A stretch of 64,000 bases of DNA from Bryobacter sp. (lineage in GTDB: Bacteria; Acidobacteriota; Terriglobia; Bryobacterales; Bryobacteraceae). The notes under the pieces are model-generated. The model was not told where the DNA came from and did no database searches. It saw only the letters and a program-made list of their open reading frames with translations. Below are positions 35,779 through 43,143 of the stretch, in pieces. The stretch covers positions 1 through 64,000 of the forward strand of contig JALHNI010000017.1 of NCBI GenBank assembly GCA_022843605.1, in the 5' to 3' direction. Position 1 is the first letter of the stretch. Every line of letters starts with the position of its first letter. Both the position numbers and the translations under genes were made by a program.

Positions 35779-36522
35779 TTGAACCTATCGATCTCGCTCG
35801 TAGTCGCCCCGCTTTCCATCAGCCTCACCTTCGCCCAAGTCACCCAACGCCCGCATGACCCCGACGAGGGCACCCTCTCCAGCATCAAACCCCGCATTCC
35901 GGAACCCATGGTCGTCGACCTCATCCGCCCCCTCGGAGCCAAACGCGGCGAATTCGAAGTGAACTCGCTCTTCCGTCTCAACCCCACCCAGCGTCCGCGG
36001 CAACTCCAATGGGCGCCCGAGGTGGAGTATGCCTTCTGGGACGGCTATGGCGTTGAATTCGAGGTCCCGTCCGAGAACGCCCGCATCGCCAACTGGAAAG
36101 GCGCCCTCCAGGGAACGCTTCCCGGCCCCCACCCCACCAAATTCATCCACGGCTGGCAGGCCATCGGCGAAGTCGCTCGAGGCCGCGAAGTCGCACAGAT
36201 CGACATGCTCTACCTCGCCGGCGCGCGATGGCACCGCCATTGGAGCGCCTTCTCCATGACAGGCCTGCGCCGTGAACTCCACGACACCAGCGGCTCCGCC
36301 TTCCTCGGCAACTACTCGCTGTTCTTCCACCAACGTGACTCGGTCACCTACGGCCTCGAATCGAACTTCAAAAGCCGCGGCGTCTCTGGCCCCACCCGGC
36401 TCTTCATGCCCCAGGTTCAACTCCGCGGCAACCGACTCAACCTCCAATTCGGCGCCGGTTGGCTCTCCACCAGCCGCGCCCACGCCCTGCAAATCGGCTG
36501 GCGACTCTCACGCGAGTTCTAG
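35779..36522 (+). CDS. Secreted or outer-membrane protein of unknown function (TTG start)
   Basis: I do not recognise this 247-residue protein. It starts at TTG, with AGGAGA 6 nt upstream and a signal peptide (LSISLVVAPLSISLTFA) supporting that choice. The mature part has alternating hydrophobic/polar strands (FEVNSLFRLNPTQRPRQL, QWAPEVEYAFWDGYGVEFEV, HALQIGWRLSREF) and ends in Phe, as outer-membrane barrels do. Similar small barrels are found beside metal-efflux or FG-GAP genes, but nothing here fixes a role. It is convergent with the small secreted-protein gene, with a 4-bp overlap. Confidence 0.6.
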   Translation: MNLSISLVVAPLSISLTFAQVTQRPHDPDEGTLSSIKPRIPEPMVVDLIRPLGAKRGEFEVNSLFRLNPTQRPRQLQWAPEVEYAFWDGYGVEFEVPSENARIANWKGALQGTLPGPHPTKFIHGWQAIGEVARGREVAQIDMLYLAGARWHRHWSAFSMTGLRRELHDTSGSAFLGNYSLFFHQRDSVTYGLESNFKSRGVSGPTRLFMPQVQLRGNRLNLQFGAGWLSTSRAHALQIGWRLSREF

Positions 36523-36908
36523 GGTCGGCGATAAGTCGCCGGCCCACTCCGGTCATACATCCACTTCTTCGGATCGTCATGCAGCACCTGATACGTCCCC
36601 ACCAGGCTGCCGTCCTTCAGCGTCAACTTCCACCGCAACGGCTCGCCGCCGCCCGTCGGCAGAAACTCGATCAGTTGCATCTTCGCCCCGTCGGTCTGCA
36701 CCTGCAACGGCGCACCGCCCTTGCCGCTCCGGCCAATCCGCACCACGCTCAGCTTGCCGTCCTCGCTCTTGATCTCGAACGTATGCGTTTCCTGCCGCTT
36801 CACCCCAGCCTCATCCACCGTATCGGCGACACCCGTCCAACGGCCTGCGAAATCCTGTCCGGACACGCCAACGCAGCACACCAGGGCCAGCGCCAAGAGA
36901 ATCTTCAT
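36519..36908 (-). CDS. Small secreted protein, lipocalin-like hypothetical
   Basis: This 129-residue protein has a clear signal peptide (MKILLALALVCCVGVSGQ). The mature region is beta-rich: FAGRWTGVADTVDEAG, THTFEIKSEDGKLSVV, PLRWKLTLKDGSLVGTY. It resembles small acidobacterial secreted proteins that read as single up-and-down barrels. The function is unknown. ATG 36908 gives the signal peptide; the longer frame to 37055 runs into the divergent amidohydrolase gene. Confidence 0.62.
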   Translation of the reverse strand: MKILLALALVCCVGVSGQDFAGRWTGVADTVDEAGVKRQETHTFEIKSEDGKLSVVRIGRSGKGGAPLQVQTDGAKMQLIEFLPTGGGEPLRWKLTLKDGSLVGTYQVLHDDPKKWMYDRSGPATYRRP

Positions 36909-36951
36909 GTCCCTGAGTATAGGCCAGCCGGATACAATAAAGGCCTCAATC

Positions 36952-37842
36952 ATGGACACCCTCGCACTCTCCCGGCGCTCCTTTTTCGGCCTCACCGCTG
37001 CCCTGGGCCTCACCGCCGCCGACCCTGACTCCATCATTGACCTCCACCAGCACACCCCCTACACCGGCCGCGAAGACGACGCCCTCGTCAGCCACCAGCG
37101 TCAAATGGGCATCACCCGCACCGTGCTCCTCCCCGCCGGCTCCAAATACGAACTCGCCGCCGGCGCCGGCGGTAACGACCGTGTCGTCGCCCTCGCCCGC
37201 CGCCACCCCCAACACTTCGTCTTCTTCGCCAACGAACTGCCCAACATCCCCAAAACCAAGTCCGTCATCGAAAAGTACCTGAAAGCCGGCGCCATCGGCA
37301 TCGGCGAACAGAAATTCCCCGTCGATTGCGACTCCCGCCACATGCAACTCATCGCCGACATCGCCAAAGACTACCGCGTTCCCGTCCTCATGCACTTCCA
37401 GCACGAAACCTACAACTTCGGCTTCGAACGCTTTCACAAGATGCTCGCGAAGTATCCCACCGTCAACTTCATCGGCCACGCCCAAACCTGGTGGGGCAAC
37501 ATCGACAAAAACCATCAGCAGCCCGTCCTCTACCCCAAAGGTCCCGTCACCCCCGGCGGCATCACGGACCGTCTCCTCTCCGATTACCCCAACATCTACG
37601 GCGACCTCTCCGCCGGCTCCGGCCTCAACGCCCTCACCCGCGACGAAGCCCACGCCCGCGAGTTCCTCAACCGTCACCAGAACAAACTCCTCTACGGCAG
37701 CGACTGCAACGACCACGAAGGCGCCGGTCAAAAGTGCTCCGGAGCCCAACAGCTCGCCGCCCTCCGCCGCCTCGCCCCCAACCCCGCCGCACTCCGCAAG
37801 CTGCTCCACGGCAACACCGCGAAGCTCTTGAAACTCTCCTAG
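36952..37842 (+). CDS. Amidohydrolase-family (TatD/ACMSD-like) TIM-barrel protein
   Basis: This 296-residue protein begins with a Tat-like leader (LSRRSFFGLTAALGL) followed by the metal motif IDLHQHTPY. Further barrel elements are VPVLMHFQHE (His), NFIGHAQTWWGN (His) and KLLYGSDCND (Asp), which together form an amidohydrolase metal site. The family includes decarboxylases and lactonases; the substrate is unknown. TACAAT at 36933-36938 stands 13 nt before the ATG and no Shine-Dalgarno is present. An inverted repeat follows the stop at 15 bp. Confidence 0.8.
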   Translation: MDTLALSRRSFFGLTAALGLTAADPDSIIDLHQHTPYTGREDDALVSHQRQMGITRTVLLPAGSKYELAAGAGGNDRVVALARRHPQHFVFFANELPNIPKTKSVIEKYLKAGAIGIGEQKFPVDCDSRHMQLIADIAKDYRVPVLMHFQHETYNFGFERFHKMLAKYPTVNFIGHAQTWWGNIDKNHQQPVLYPKGPVTPGGITDRLLSDYPNIYGDLSAGSGLNALTRDEAHAREFLNRHQNKLLYGSDCNDHEGAGQKCSGAQQLAALRRLAPNPAALRKLLHGNTAKLLKLS

Positions 37843-37857
37843 TGCTCATTGGTCTAG

Positions 37858-37876
37858 CCCACAGCGTAGCTGTGGG
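37858..37876. repeat. Perfect hairpin CCCACAG-CGTAG-CTGTGGG
   Basis: The 7-bp arms are perfect with a 5-nt loop. There is no T-run on either side, so it is more like a REP-type extragenic palindrome than an intrinsic terminator. Confidence 0.6.
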
Positions 37877-38128
37877 ATCTTCGAGAACCTGTCATGGTCA
37901 GCGCGAAGAACAAATCACGCGGTCGAAGCACTTGCTCGCCCGCCCCCACCGGACGCCGACGAGAAACTCCTCCGTCTGGCCGAACTGCATCGCCATCTCG
38001 ACGGCGTGATCTCCCCAGCGGACCTGCCCAAGTCCTCATGACCCTAATCCGGCCATGCGGCTACTCGTTCCTCAAACTGATCGAACTGGTAGAAAAGACC
38101 AAAGCTGGCGAGCCCCCCGCGCCTCGTT

Positions 38129-38183
38129 TAACGGCACCTTATCGGTATAATAACGGCATGATAACGGCACGTTATCCGCACTG
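38129..38183. promoter_or_regulatory. Five tandem 11-bp repeats before fic (putative operator array)
   Basis: Units begin at 38129, 38140, 38151, 38162 and 38173, with consensus TAWCGGCAY plus two variable bases. The period is exactly 11 bp, about one helical turn. The fourth unit with its neighbour also forms the palindrome GATAAC-GGCAC-GTTATC (38160-38176). The array ends 3 bp before the fic ATG, so a bound protein would block initiation. The winged-helix-like C-terminus of Fic is a candidate binder; this is inference. Confidence 0.7.
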
Positions 38184-38186
38184 ACC

Positions 38187-39284
38187 ATGCCCGGCTTCCA
38201 GCCTCTCTTCTCCATCACCCCCGCCATGGCCAACCACCTCATGCAGATCGAGGCGGTGCGCCAGTCCATCCTGACGCTTCCCATCACGCCCCGCGTCCTG
38301 GCCAGTCTTCGCGAGACCGCTCGCCTCTTCTCCACCCACTACTCCACGATGATCGAAGGCAATCGGCTCACCCAGCAGCAGGTCGCCGAGGTCATTGGCG
38401 ACCATCAACATTTTCCCGGACGGGAACGCGATCAGGACGAAGTAAAGGGATACTATGCCGCGCTCGACGAAGTCGAACGGCTTACTGCGCTCCGCGCAAA
38501 GTTGACGGAGCGCGACATCAAGACCCTCCACGCCTTGGTGATGGGCGGAGGACGAACTCGCGTCAAGCCCTCGCCCTATCGCGATGGCCAGAACGTTATC
38601 CGCGAGGCCCGTTCGCACTCCATCGTCTATCTGCCCCCCGAAGCCAAGGACGTGCCCGCTCTCATGAAGGAGTTAGTGGCGTGGCTCAACCAACCCGACG
38701 ACCTGCCGGTTCCCCTCAAAGCCGCGATCGCCCACTACCAGTTCGCCACCATCCACCCCTACTACGACGGCAACGGCCGCACCGCCCGCCTCTTGACGAC
38801 CCTCGTCCTCCACCTGGGCGCTTACGATCTTAAAGGCTTATACGCGCTTGAAGAGTACTACGCCCGCGACCTGAAGACCTACTATGCCGCGCTCAGCGTC
38901 GGCGCCTCGCATAACTACTATGTGGGACGGCGCGCCGAAGCCGACATCACCCCTTGGGTCGCCTACTTCATCGCCGGCATGGCCCTCTCGTTCGAAAAGG
39001 TTCGCGATCAGGCCCGGCGCGAAGCCGGAAGAGGCGTCCGGGACCAATCCCCACTCCTCCGCGATCTCGACGCCAAACAGCGCCTCAGCCTGACCCTATT
39101 CCGCCAATCCCGCGAGATCACCGCCCGGCAGGTCGCCGAACTCTTCGGCTACCAGCCCCGCACCGCCGCCCTACTCTGCCAGCGCTGGGTAGAGAAAGGC
39201 TTCCTCACCATCACCGACCCCGCCCGAAAGTCCCGCCGCTATCAGCTAGCCGAGCCCTTCAGCCGCCTCATCGATGAGGACTAA
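38187..39284 (+). CDS. fic: Fic-family AMP-transferase-like protein with C-terminal HTH
   Basis: This 365-residue Fic protein has the full active-site motif HPYYDGNGRTAR near residue 190 (HPFx[D/E]GN[G/K]R type) and, N-terminally, STMIEGNR near residue 53. The latter matches the (S/T)xxxE(G/N) inhibitory helix, placing it in the self-inhibited class II. The C-terminal ~70 residues (SREITARQVAELFGYQPRTA onward) look like a winged helix that could bind DNA. It should transfer AMP or another nucleotide moiety to a protein target, unknown here. The upstream 11-bp repeat array suggests tight regulation. Its 3' end is duplicated at 40326. Confidence 0.9.
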   Translation: MPGFQPLFSITPAMANHLMQIEAVRQSILTLPITPRVLASLRETARLFSTHYSTMIEGNRLTQQQVAEVIGDHQHFPGRERDQDEVKGYYAALDEVERLTALRAKLTERDIKTLHALVMGGGRTRVKPSPYRDGQNVIREARSHSIVYLPPEAKDVPALMKELVAWLNQPDDLPVPLKAAIAHYQFATIHPYYDGNGRTARLLTTLVLHLGAYDLKGLYALEEYYARDLKTYYAALSVGASHNYYVGRRAEADITPWVAYFIAGMALSFEKVRDQARREAGRGVRDQSPLLRDLDAKQRLSLTLFRQSREITARQVAELFGYQPRTAALLCQRWVEKGFLTITDPARKSRRYQLAEPFSRLIDED

Positions 39285-39285
39285 G

Positions 39286-39549
39286 TCAGGACACCCGTTT
39301 CGTCATGAGTTGCCGCAGGTACGCATTCACGCGGGTCTGATACCCTTCGCCGGAAGACTTGAGCCACGCGAGAACATCCGCATCCAACCGGAGCGTCACA
39401 CTCTGCTTTCTCGGCCGGTAAAACTTGCCGATCACCGCGTCCGCCGGAAACTGGCGAATTTCAGGGATATCGGAGAGATCGATCTCGCTGTCCGGTCTCT
39501 GGGCAAGACGTTGCAGGCCCGCCCGTTTCTTAGCTGTGAGCCGCTTCAT
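39286..39549 (-). CDS. brnA: BrnA-like antitoxin
   Basis: This 87-residue protein has the BrnA pattern: a basic N-terminus (MKRLTAKKRAGL), an acidic linker (DSEIDLSDIPEI), then FYRPRKQSVTLRLDADVLAW and a C-terminal helix (GYQTRVNAYLRQLM) of ribbon-helix-helix type. ATG 39549 lies inside the end of the toxin gene, overlapping it by 20 bp, as is usual for toxin-first BrnTA operons. Its stop is 1 bp from the fic stop on the other strand. Confidence 0.85.
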   Translation of the reverse strand: MKRLTAKKRAGLQRLAQRPDSEIDLSDIPEIRQFPADAVIGKFYRPRKQSVTLRLDADVLAWLKSSGEGYQTRVNAYLRQLMTKRVS

Positions 39550-39820
39550 AGAGCTTCCTTTCGTGACGAGTCGCCTGGCGTGCCGAGATGATGCGGATGA
39601 GTTCGCCGGTAGCGGAATCGTGATACGTGTGTACGACAACCAGCAAAATCACTCCTTCCGCAAAACCGATGGCGTGCCATCGCGCCTCGCCGTCTGTAGT
39701 TCGCTCAATGAACGTGACGCATCCCGGATCGTCGAAAATCAACTGCGCGGTTTCAAAATCGACACCGTGCTTCAGGAGATTGCTTCGGTTCTTTGCCTCA
39801 TCCCATTCGAAGCGAACCAT
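39530..39820 (-). CDS. brnT: BrnT-like ribonuclease toxin
   Basis: This 96-residue protein has the BrnT signature VRFEWDEAKNRSNLLKHGVDF, followed by A-x-FDDP, the ERTTDGEARWHAIGFAEG strand pair, LLVVVHTYHD and the C-terminal RIISARQATRHERK. BrnT is an RNase of the RelE superfamily fold. ATG 39820 begins the domain; the alternative at 39847 would place an inverted repeat inside the coding region. Confidence 0.87.
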   Translation of the reverse strand: MVRFEWDEAKNRSNLLKHGVDFETAQLIFDDPGCVTFIERTTDGEARWHAIGFAEGVILLVVVHTYHDSATGELIRIISARQATRHERKLYEAAHS

Positions 39821-39823
39821 CGC

Positions 39824-39845
39824 GTATGTACAGATTAGCACATAC
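39824..39845 (-). promoter_or_regulatory. Inverted repeat upstream of brnT (putative autoregulation site)
   Basis: GTATGT and ACATAC form 6-bp perfect arms around a 10-nt spacer, ending 4 bp before the brnT start. BrnA-type antitoxins are known to bind such sites. Confidence 0.45.
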
Positions 39846-40005
39846 AATCCGCGCGCGAATCAAACCGTCGAGCCGGCGTACGAGACGCCATGCCAACGGG
39901 GGTGAGCGAGTTCCTCGTGGAGCACAGACACCCCAGCCTCGTACCTCACAGATTCATGAACCCGATCGCCCCCAGCCCCAGCCCAGCGCGTGATAGCTTC
40001 TTGGT

Positions 40006-40200
40006 ATGAGTCCTAGCGCCCTTTGGTTAGTGGCCGCCGCTCTTCAATTCCTGTGCGTCCTTCGCGACCCGCTTCTGCATGGCAAGCTGTCGGTCGCCTC
40101 GCCGGAGTCTACGCTGCTGAACCTTTCACTCGGTGTATTCTTCATGGCTCTGGCGATGTGCACCCGCCGCGTCCAGCAGGTTGGCGAGTTGACAGAATGA
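40006..40200 (+). CDS. Small hypothetical membrane protein
   Basis: This 64-residue frame has two hydrophobic segments (SALWLVAAALQFLCVL and LNLSLGVFFMALAMC), with a basic end after the second. It has no strong Shine-Dalgarno and no family I recognise. It lies between the two TA loci in a low-density stretch. It may be real, but the support is only its membrane-like composition. Confidence 0.35.
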   Translation: MSPSALWLVAAALQFLCVLRDPLLHGKLSVASPESTLLNLSLGVFFMALAMCTRRVQQVGELTE

Positions 40201-40325
40201 AAGCGTGAACTCGCAGTGCCAGGATTGATTTGAGTACTGTTCTCGCAAGACTAATCCTGGGTTTACTAATACCCCATTTGCAGTTTAAAGGTGCCTTAGC
40301 AGACTGTCCCTCAACGGCCGTCCGA

Positions 40326-40433
40326 CGCCCTACTCTGCCAGCGAGGGATAGAGAAAGGCTCCCTCGACCCCGCCCGGAAGTCCCGCCGCTATCAGCTAGC
40401 CAAGCCCTTCAGCCTTTAATCAATGAGGACTAA
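40326..40433 (+). pseudogene. Decayed duplicate of the fic 3' end
   Basis: These 108 bases match 39167-39284 of fic closely. The shared pieces include CCCTACTCTGCCAGCG, GACCCCGCCC, AAGTCCCGCCGCTATCAGCT and the final ATGAGGACTAA, with a 9-base deletion and a 1-base deletion. The original coding frame is broken, and nothing of the catalytic domain is present. As at the intact copy, a minus-strand antitoxin gene ends just beyond it. Confidence 0.85.
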
Positions 40434-40447
40434 CTTGGCCTCCAGTC

Positions 40448-40720
40448 TCAAGACCCTTCCTTCAACCGGCCAGCCGCATACTTGTGGAGCAGGCTCGCGA
40501 TGAGTGTCTGATAAGGCAGTCCCTCCGCCAACGCCCGTTTCTGAATCGCCTCCAGATCTTTACTCGAGATCCGGATATTCAGCCGCCGATCCTTGCGGAA
40601 CGTCGCCTTCGCATACTGGGCATAACGGCTCTTCTCCCGTTTACCGCCAGCCGCCGGCGTCCATTCGCCCCGCTCAACGGACTCCCGCAGCTCTTTCTCG
40701 TCGGCGTCAAGCTTAATCAT
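40448..40720 (-). CDS. CopG/RHH-type antitoxin, second TA locus
   Basis: The 90-residue protein has an acidic N-terminus (MIKLDADEKELRESVERGEW) and a C-terminal ribbon-helix-helix-like segment (RRLNIRISSKDLEAIQKRAL then GLPYQTLIASLLHKYAAG). This is the layout of antitoxins paired with BrnT-like toxins of the CopG type. It overlaps the toxin gene by 8 bp. It is not a close copy of the BrnA-like protein 1 kb away. Confidence 0.75.
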   Translation of the reverse strand: MIKLDADEKELRESVERGEWTPAAGGKREKSRYAQYAKATFRKDRRLNIRISSKDLEAIQKRALAEGLPYQTLIASLLHKYAAGRLKEGS

Positions 40721-41000
40721 CGGTCCACTCCTCGCTCGGGTACTGCCTCGTCGCCTTCCGGCTGGGAATGATCGTCTTCAGAAAGACCGTGGATTCATCC
40801 TCGACAAACGGAACGAGATAGACGTAGTCCTCATGGCGTACGACGAAGATTCGCTGGCCCGCATATCGCATCGAGTTCGGATGCTCAAGAACATCGAGCA
40901 GATCGCCCCGTTCAATGTGGAAGACGATGTCCTCAAACCCGATACCCCTTTCCTTCCGGAGCTTCGCATTCTTGGCATCAGCCCAGTCGAAGTACTTCAC
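40713..41000 (-). CDS. BrnT-like toxin, second TA locus (GTG start)
   Basis: This 95-residue protein starts at GTG 41000, just before the VKYFDWADAKNAKLRKERGI opening, which parallels the FEWDEAKN block of BrnT. IGFEDIVFHIERGDLLDVLE, RIFVVRHEDYVYLVPFVEDE and TIIPSRKATRQY follow. The longer frame to 41201 would read through a 14-bp inverted repeat and is rejected. It is likely an RNase-type toxin with its antitoxin downstream. Confidence 0.75.
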   Translation of the reverse strand: MKYFDWADAKNAKLRKERGIGFEDIVFHIERGDLLDVLEHPNSMRYAGQRIFVVRHEDYVYLVPFVEDESTVFLKTIIPSRKATRQYPSEEWTDD

Positions 41001-41016
41001 ACTGGCCCTCAGGATA

Positions 41017-41049
41017 TCACAACGTGTGCCCGCAAGGCACACGTTGTGA
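41017..41049 (-). promoter_or_regulatory. Perfect 14-bp inverted repeat upstream of the second toxin gene
   Basis: TCACAACGTGTGCC and GGCACACGTTGTGA form perfect arms around a 5-nt centre, 16 bp upstream of the toxin GTG. Its position and symmetry fit the operator of an autoregulated TA operon. Confidence 0.7.
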
Positions 41050-41080
41050 CTGACTCGAATTTGGCGGTGCGGCTCCGGCG

Positions 41081-41096
41081 GTGCCAGGGTTAATCC
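41081..41096. repeat. 16-bp direct repeat, left copy
   Basis: GTGCCAGGGTTAATCC is identical at 41359-41374. A degenerate third copy (GTGCCAGGATTGAT) occurs at 40216. The left copy also extends into the palindrome CCAGGGTTAATCCTGG. Confidence 0.55.
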
Positions 41097-41358
41097 TGGA
41101 AACCAAATCCCCAAACTGGGGAAAAACGCATCACCACAAGCGGGGACCTCCGATCGGCTGACCGGCAGTAAGCGACGCACGAATGAGGGAATACGGAGCA
41201 AACCAACCCGGCCAACGACAACGACGCCCAGGACCGCCCCCTAAACCGGCGGCGACCCGTATCCGCCGCCCAAACGACGAGTCCCAAACAATCCCCGCCA
41301 CTGATCCAAGCACAACAAGCCCCCGTAGTCCGACCCATCAAAGCGCCACAGCGGGGCT

Positions 41359-41374
41359 GTGCCAGGGTTAATCC
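41359..41374. repeat. 16-bp direct repeat, right copy
   Basis: It is identical to 41081-41096 and lies inside the last codons of the kinase pseudogene region. Confidence 0.5.
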
Positions 41375-42593
41375 GGCAGACCAAATCCGTCGGAACCGAA
41401 GCTTTTCTGGTCCGGAGCACTGACGGGTATCGTGAACCAGAAGGTTGCCCCCTCACCCGGCCTTCCTTCCGCACCGATTCGTCCTCCGTATGACTCGACA
41501 ATCCGCTTGCAGGCCGCGAGCCCAATTCCCGTGCCGGCATAGTCTTTTTCGCTGTGCAGGCGCTTAAACGGCGCAAAGATACTCTCGGCCTGGTCTGGCG
41601 GAAATCCAATCCCGTTATCCTCGATTCGGATAATCCACTCCTCACCTTGCCTGTCGGCCGAGACATGGATGCGAGGTGGAACATCATTTTTGCGGAACTT
41701 CAGGGAATTCCCAAGTAGGTTTTGAAACAGCCGTACCATCTGATTTCGCTTTAGGTCGATGTTGGGCAGAGGATCATGGGTAATGTTTCCACCGCTCTGA
41801 TCCAGACTGGCCTGCAAGAGCGTCACCGCGGCTTCCACGTCGTCGTCCAGATGAACCGAGACGCCGCCCCCATCTTCGTGTGCGAGCTGTGAGAATGCAA
41901 GCAGGTCGGAGATCAGCGTTCCCGTGCGCCTGGAGGCATCGATGATGAAACCCAGGAATTGCTGAGCCTGCGGGTCGAGGTTCTCGCGATAGTCCAGCCT
42001 CAGAATCTCGGCAAAGCTGGACAGCGTCCGCAGGGCTCCTGAAGGTCGTGGCTGGCCACATAGGCAAACTGCTGCAAGTCACAATTGGACTGCGTCAATG
42101 CATCTTCCAGCTGCTTCCGTGCAGTGTCGTCCAGAAACACTTTAGAATAGCCGAGCAGGGTTCCCTCTTCGTCGCGCAGTCCCTTCAGCACTCCGGTCAT
42201 ATAGACCCGGCTGCCGTCCTTTCTGCGGTGCCAGCGGACATCGACGCAGCGCCCTTGCTCGGTTGCCGCCTGCATTTCGCCATCATGGACCCCAGCGGCA
42301 CGGTCATCTTCATTGAAGATAATGCTGAAGGGCTGGCCGAGCAACTCCTGTTCGGTGTAGCCGAATACCTTTTCCATCCCGGCGTTCCAGCTCGTGATCC
42401 GGCCCGCGGGCGTCGTGAGGAACATCGCGACATCCTCCATCTCGCGGACTTGCAGCCGGTACATCCGCGCCATCTCCTGGTCACTCGGGTTTGCGGGAAA
42501 TACCAATGGTCCACTCACGAATGATCCGTTCTGGCGGCACGGCGAGAATGCTCCCGCTCCACCCCCCTCCGGCAGAAGTCCCAATGACAACAA
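41368..42593 (-). pseudogene. PAS-domain sensor histidine kinase, frameshifted
   Basis: The N-terminal frame (42000-42593) encodes a PAS domain (AGRITSWNAGMEKVFGYTEQ, GYSKVFLDDTARKQLEDAL) and runs into the dimerisation/phospho-acceptor helix at YVASHDLQEP, with the His in SHDLQEP. It then breaks. The following sequence resumes one frame over as LRTLSSFAEILRLDY and continues through the ATPase domain with N (NLLGNSLKFRKND), G1 (DNGIGFP), F (FAPFKRL) and G2 (GTGIGLA) boxes. One missing C in the CCC at 42033-42035 explains the shift. It is either a pseudogene or a sequencing slip in a homopolymer. No response regulator is adjacent. Confidence 0.82.
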
Positions 42594-42900
42594 TGTCTTG
42601 GCTGGGGCTCTGCCTCTAACTATCTCACAGGGTAGATTCTAGGATTGCGTTTAACCACGGTGGGCGGGCGGCCTGGTGGGGGACAGAACGCGCAAACGAA
42701 GGAGAGGGTTCCACCGCAGTTTTGGGCAACACTCGCGCTATCTGAGCATGCCACGCCCCTTGCCAGACACTCGACCTCCGTAGGCCACGCTAAATCGAGA
42801 CCTCCCTCTTCGGTGCCGCGCGGTTTTGCCCTCCACCGTTAGCGCGAAGCAGCCGTAATCGGCTATGCTTGTATCTACATAGTAGACACAAAAAACAGCC
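42594..42900. other. Gene-free stretch upstream of mazEF
   Basis: I see no coding region here. The only structured element is the imperfect palindrome at 42870-42890. Confidence 0.4.
42870..42890 (+). promoter_or_regulatory. Imperfect 21-bp palindrome, putative mazEF operator
   Basis: The arms TGTATCTAC and GTAGACACA pair at 8 of 9 positions around ATA, ending 10 bp before the mazE ATG. MazE-type antitoxins are known to repress their own operons at such sites. Confidence 0.6.
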
Positions 42901-43143
42901 ATGAAGAGCATCGTCAAGAAGTGGGGCAACAGCGCCGCCATTCGCATACCCGCCTCAATTATGCAATCCCTGCATCTCGATCTCGATGATGCCGTGGAGG
43001 TGCGCGAAGAGAATGGTCGAATCGTCATCGAACCGGTCGCGGAGAAATCGTATCACCTCGACAGCTTGGTGAATGCCATCAACTCCAACAACTTGCACGG
43101 GCCCGTGGATTTCGGCGAGCCGGTTGGGAAAGAGCCCTGGTAG
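42901..43143 (+). CDS. mazE: MazE-like AbrB-fold antitoxin
   Basis: The 80-residue protein has the SpoVT/AbrB-type DNA-binding start of MazE (MKSIVKKWGNSAAIRIPASI, then LDDAVEVREENGRIVIEPV). The C-terminal ~30 residues (LDSLVNAINSNNLHGPVDFG) are the flexible toxin-wrapping part. Its TAG stop shares one base with the GTG of mazF, so translation is coupled. Confidence 0.9.
   Translation: MKSIVKKWGNSAAIRIPASIMQSLHLDLDDAVEVREENGRIVIEPVAEKSYHLDSLVNAINSNNLHGPVDFGEPVGKEPW

Larger units (their letters stand above)
37843..38186. other. Intergenic region upstream of fic
   Basis: No full gene is supported here. From left to right it holds a 7-bp-arm hairpin (37858-37876), an open stretch whose end reads LRLAELHRHLDGVIS and could be a gene remnant, and the 11-bp tandem repeats before fic. 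A 96-codon frame at 37894-38184 crosses the repeats and has no domain. Confidence 0.45.
41001..41367. other. Gene-free stretch between the second TA locus and the kinase pseudogene
   Basis: No coding region is supported. It contains the TA operator and both copies of a 16-bp direct repeat, 278 bp apart. A short CCCCA/TGGGG hairpin near 41108 lacks a T-run. Confidence 0.4.

Noticed and set aside
37894-38184. 96-codon ORF before fic
   Set aside because: It runs through the 11-bp repeat array and has shadow-like Arg/Ser/Pro composition.
41098-41125. Terminator-like CCCCA/TGGGG hairpin near 41108
   Set aside because: The stem is only 5 bp and the adjacent A-run is on the wrong side for minus-strand termination.
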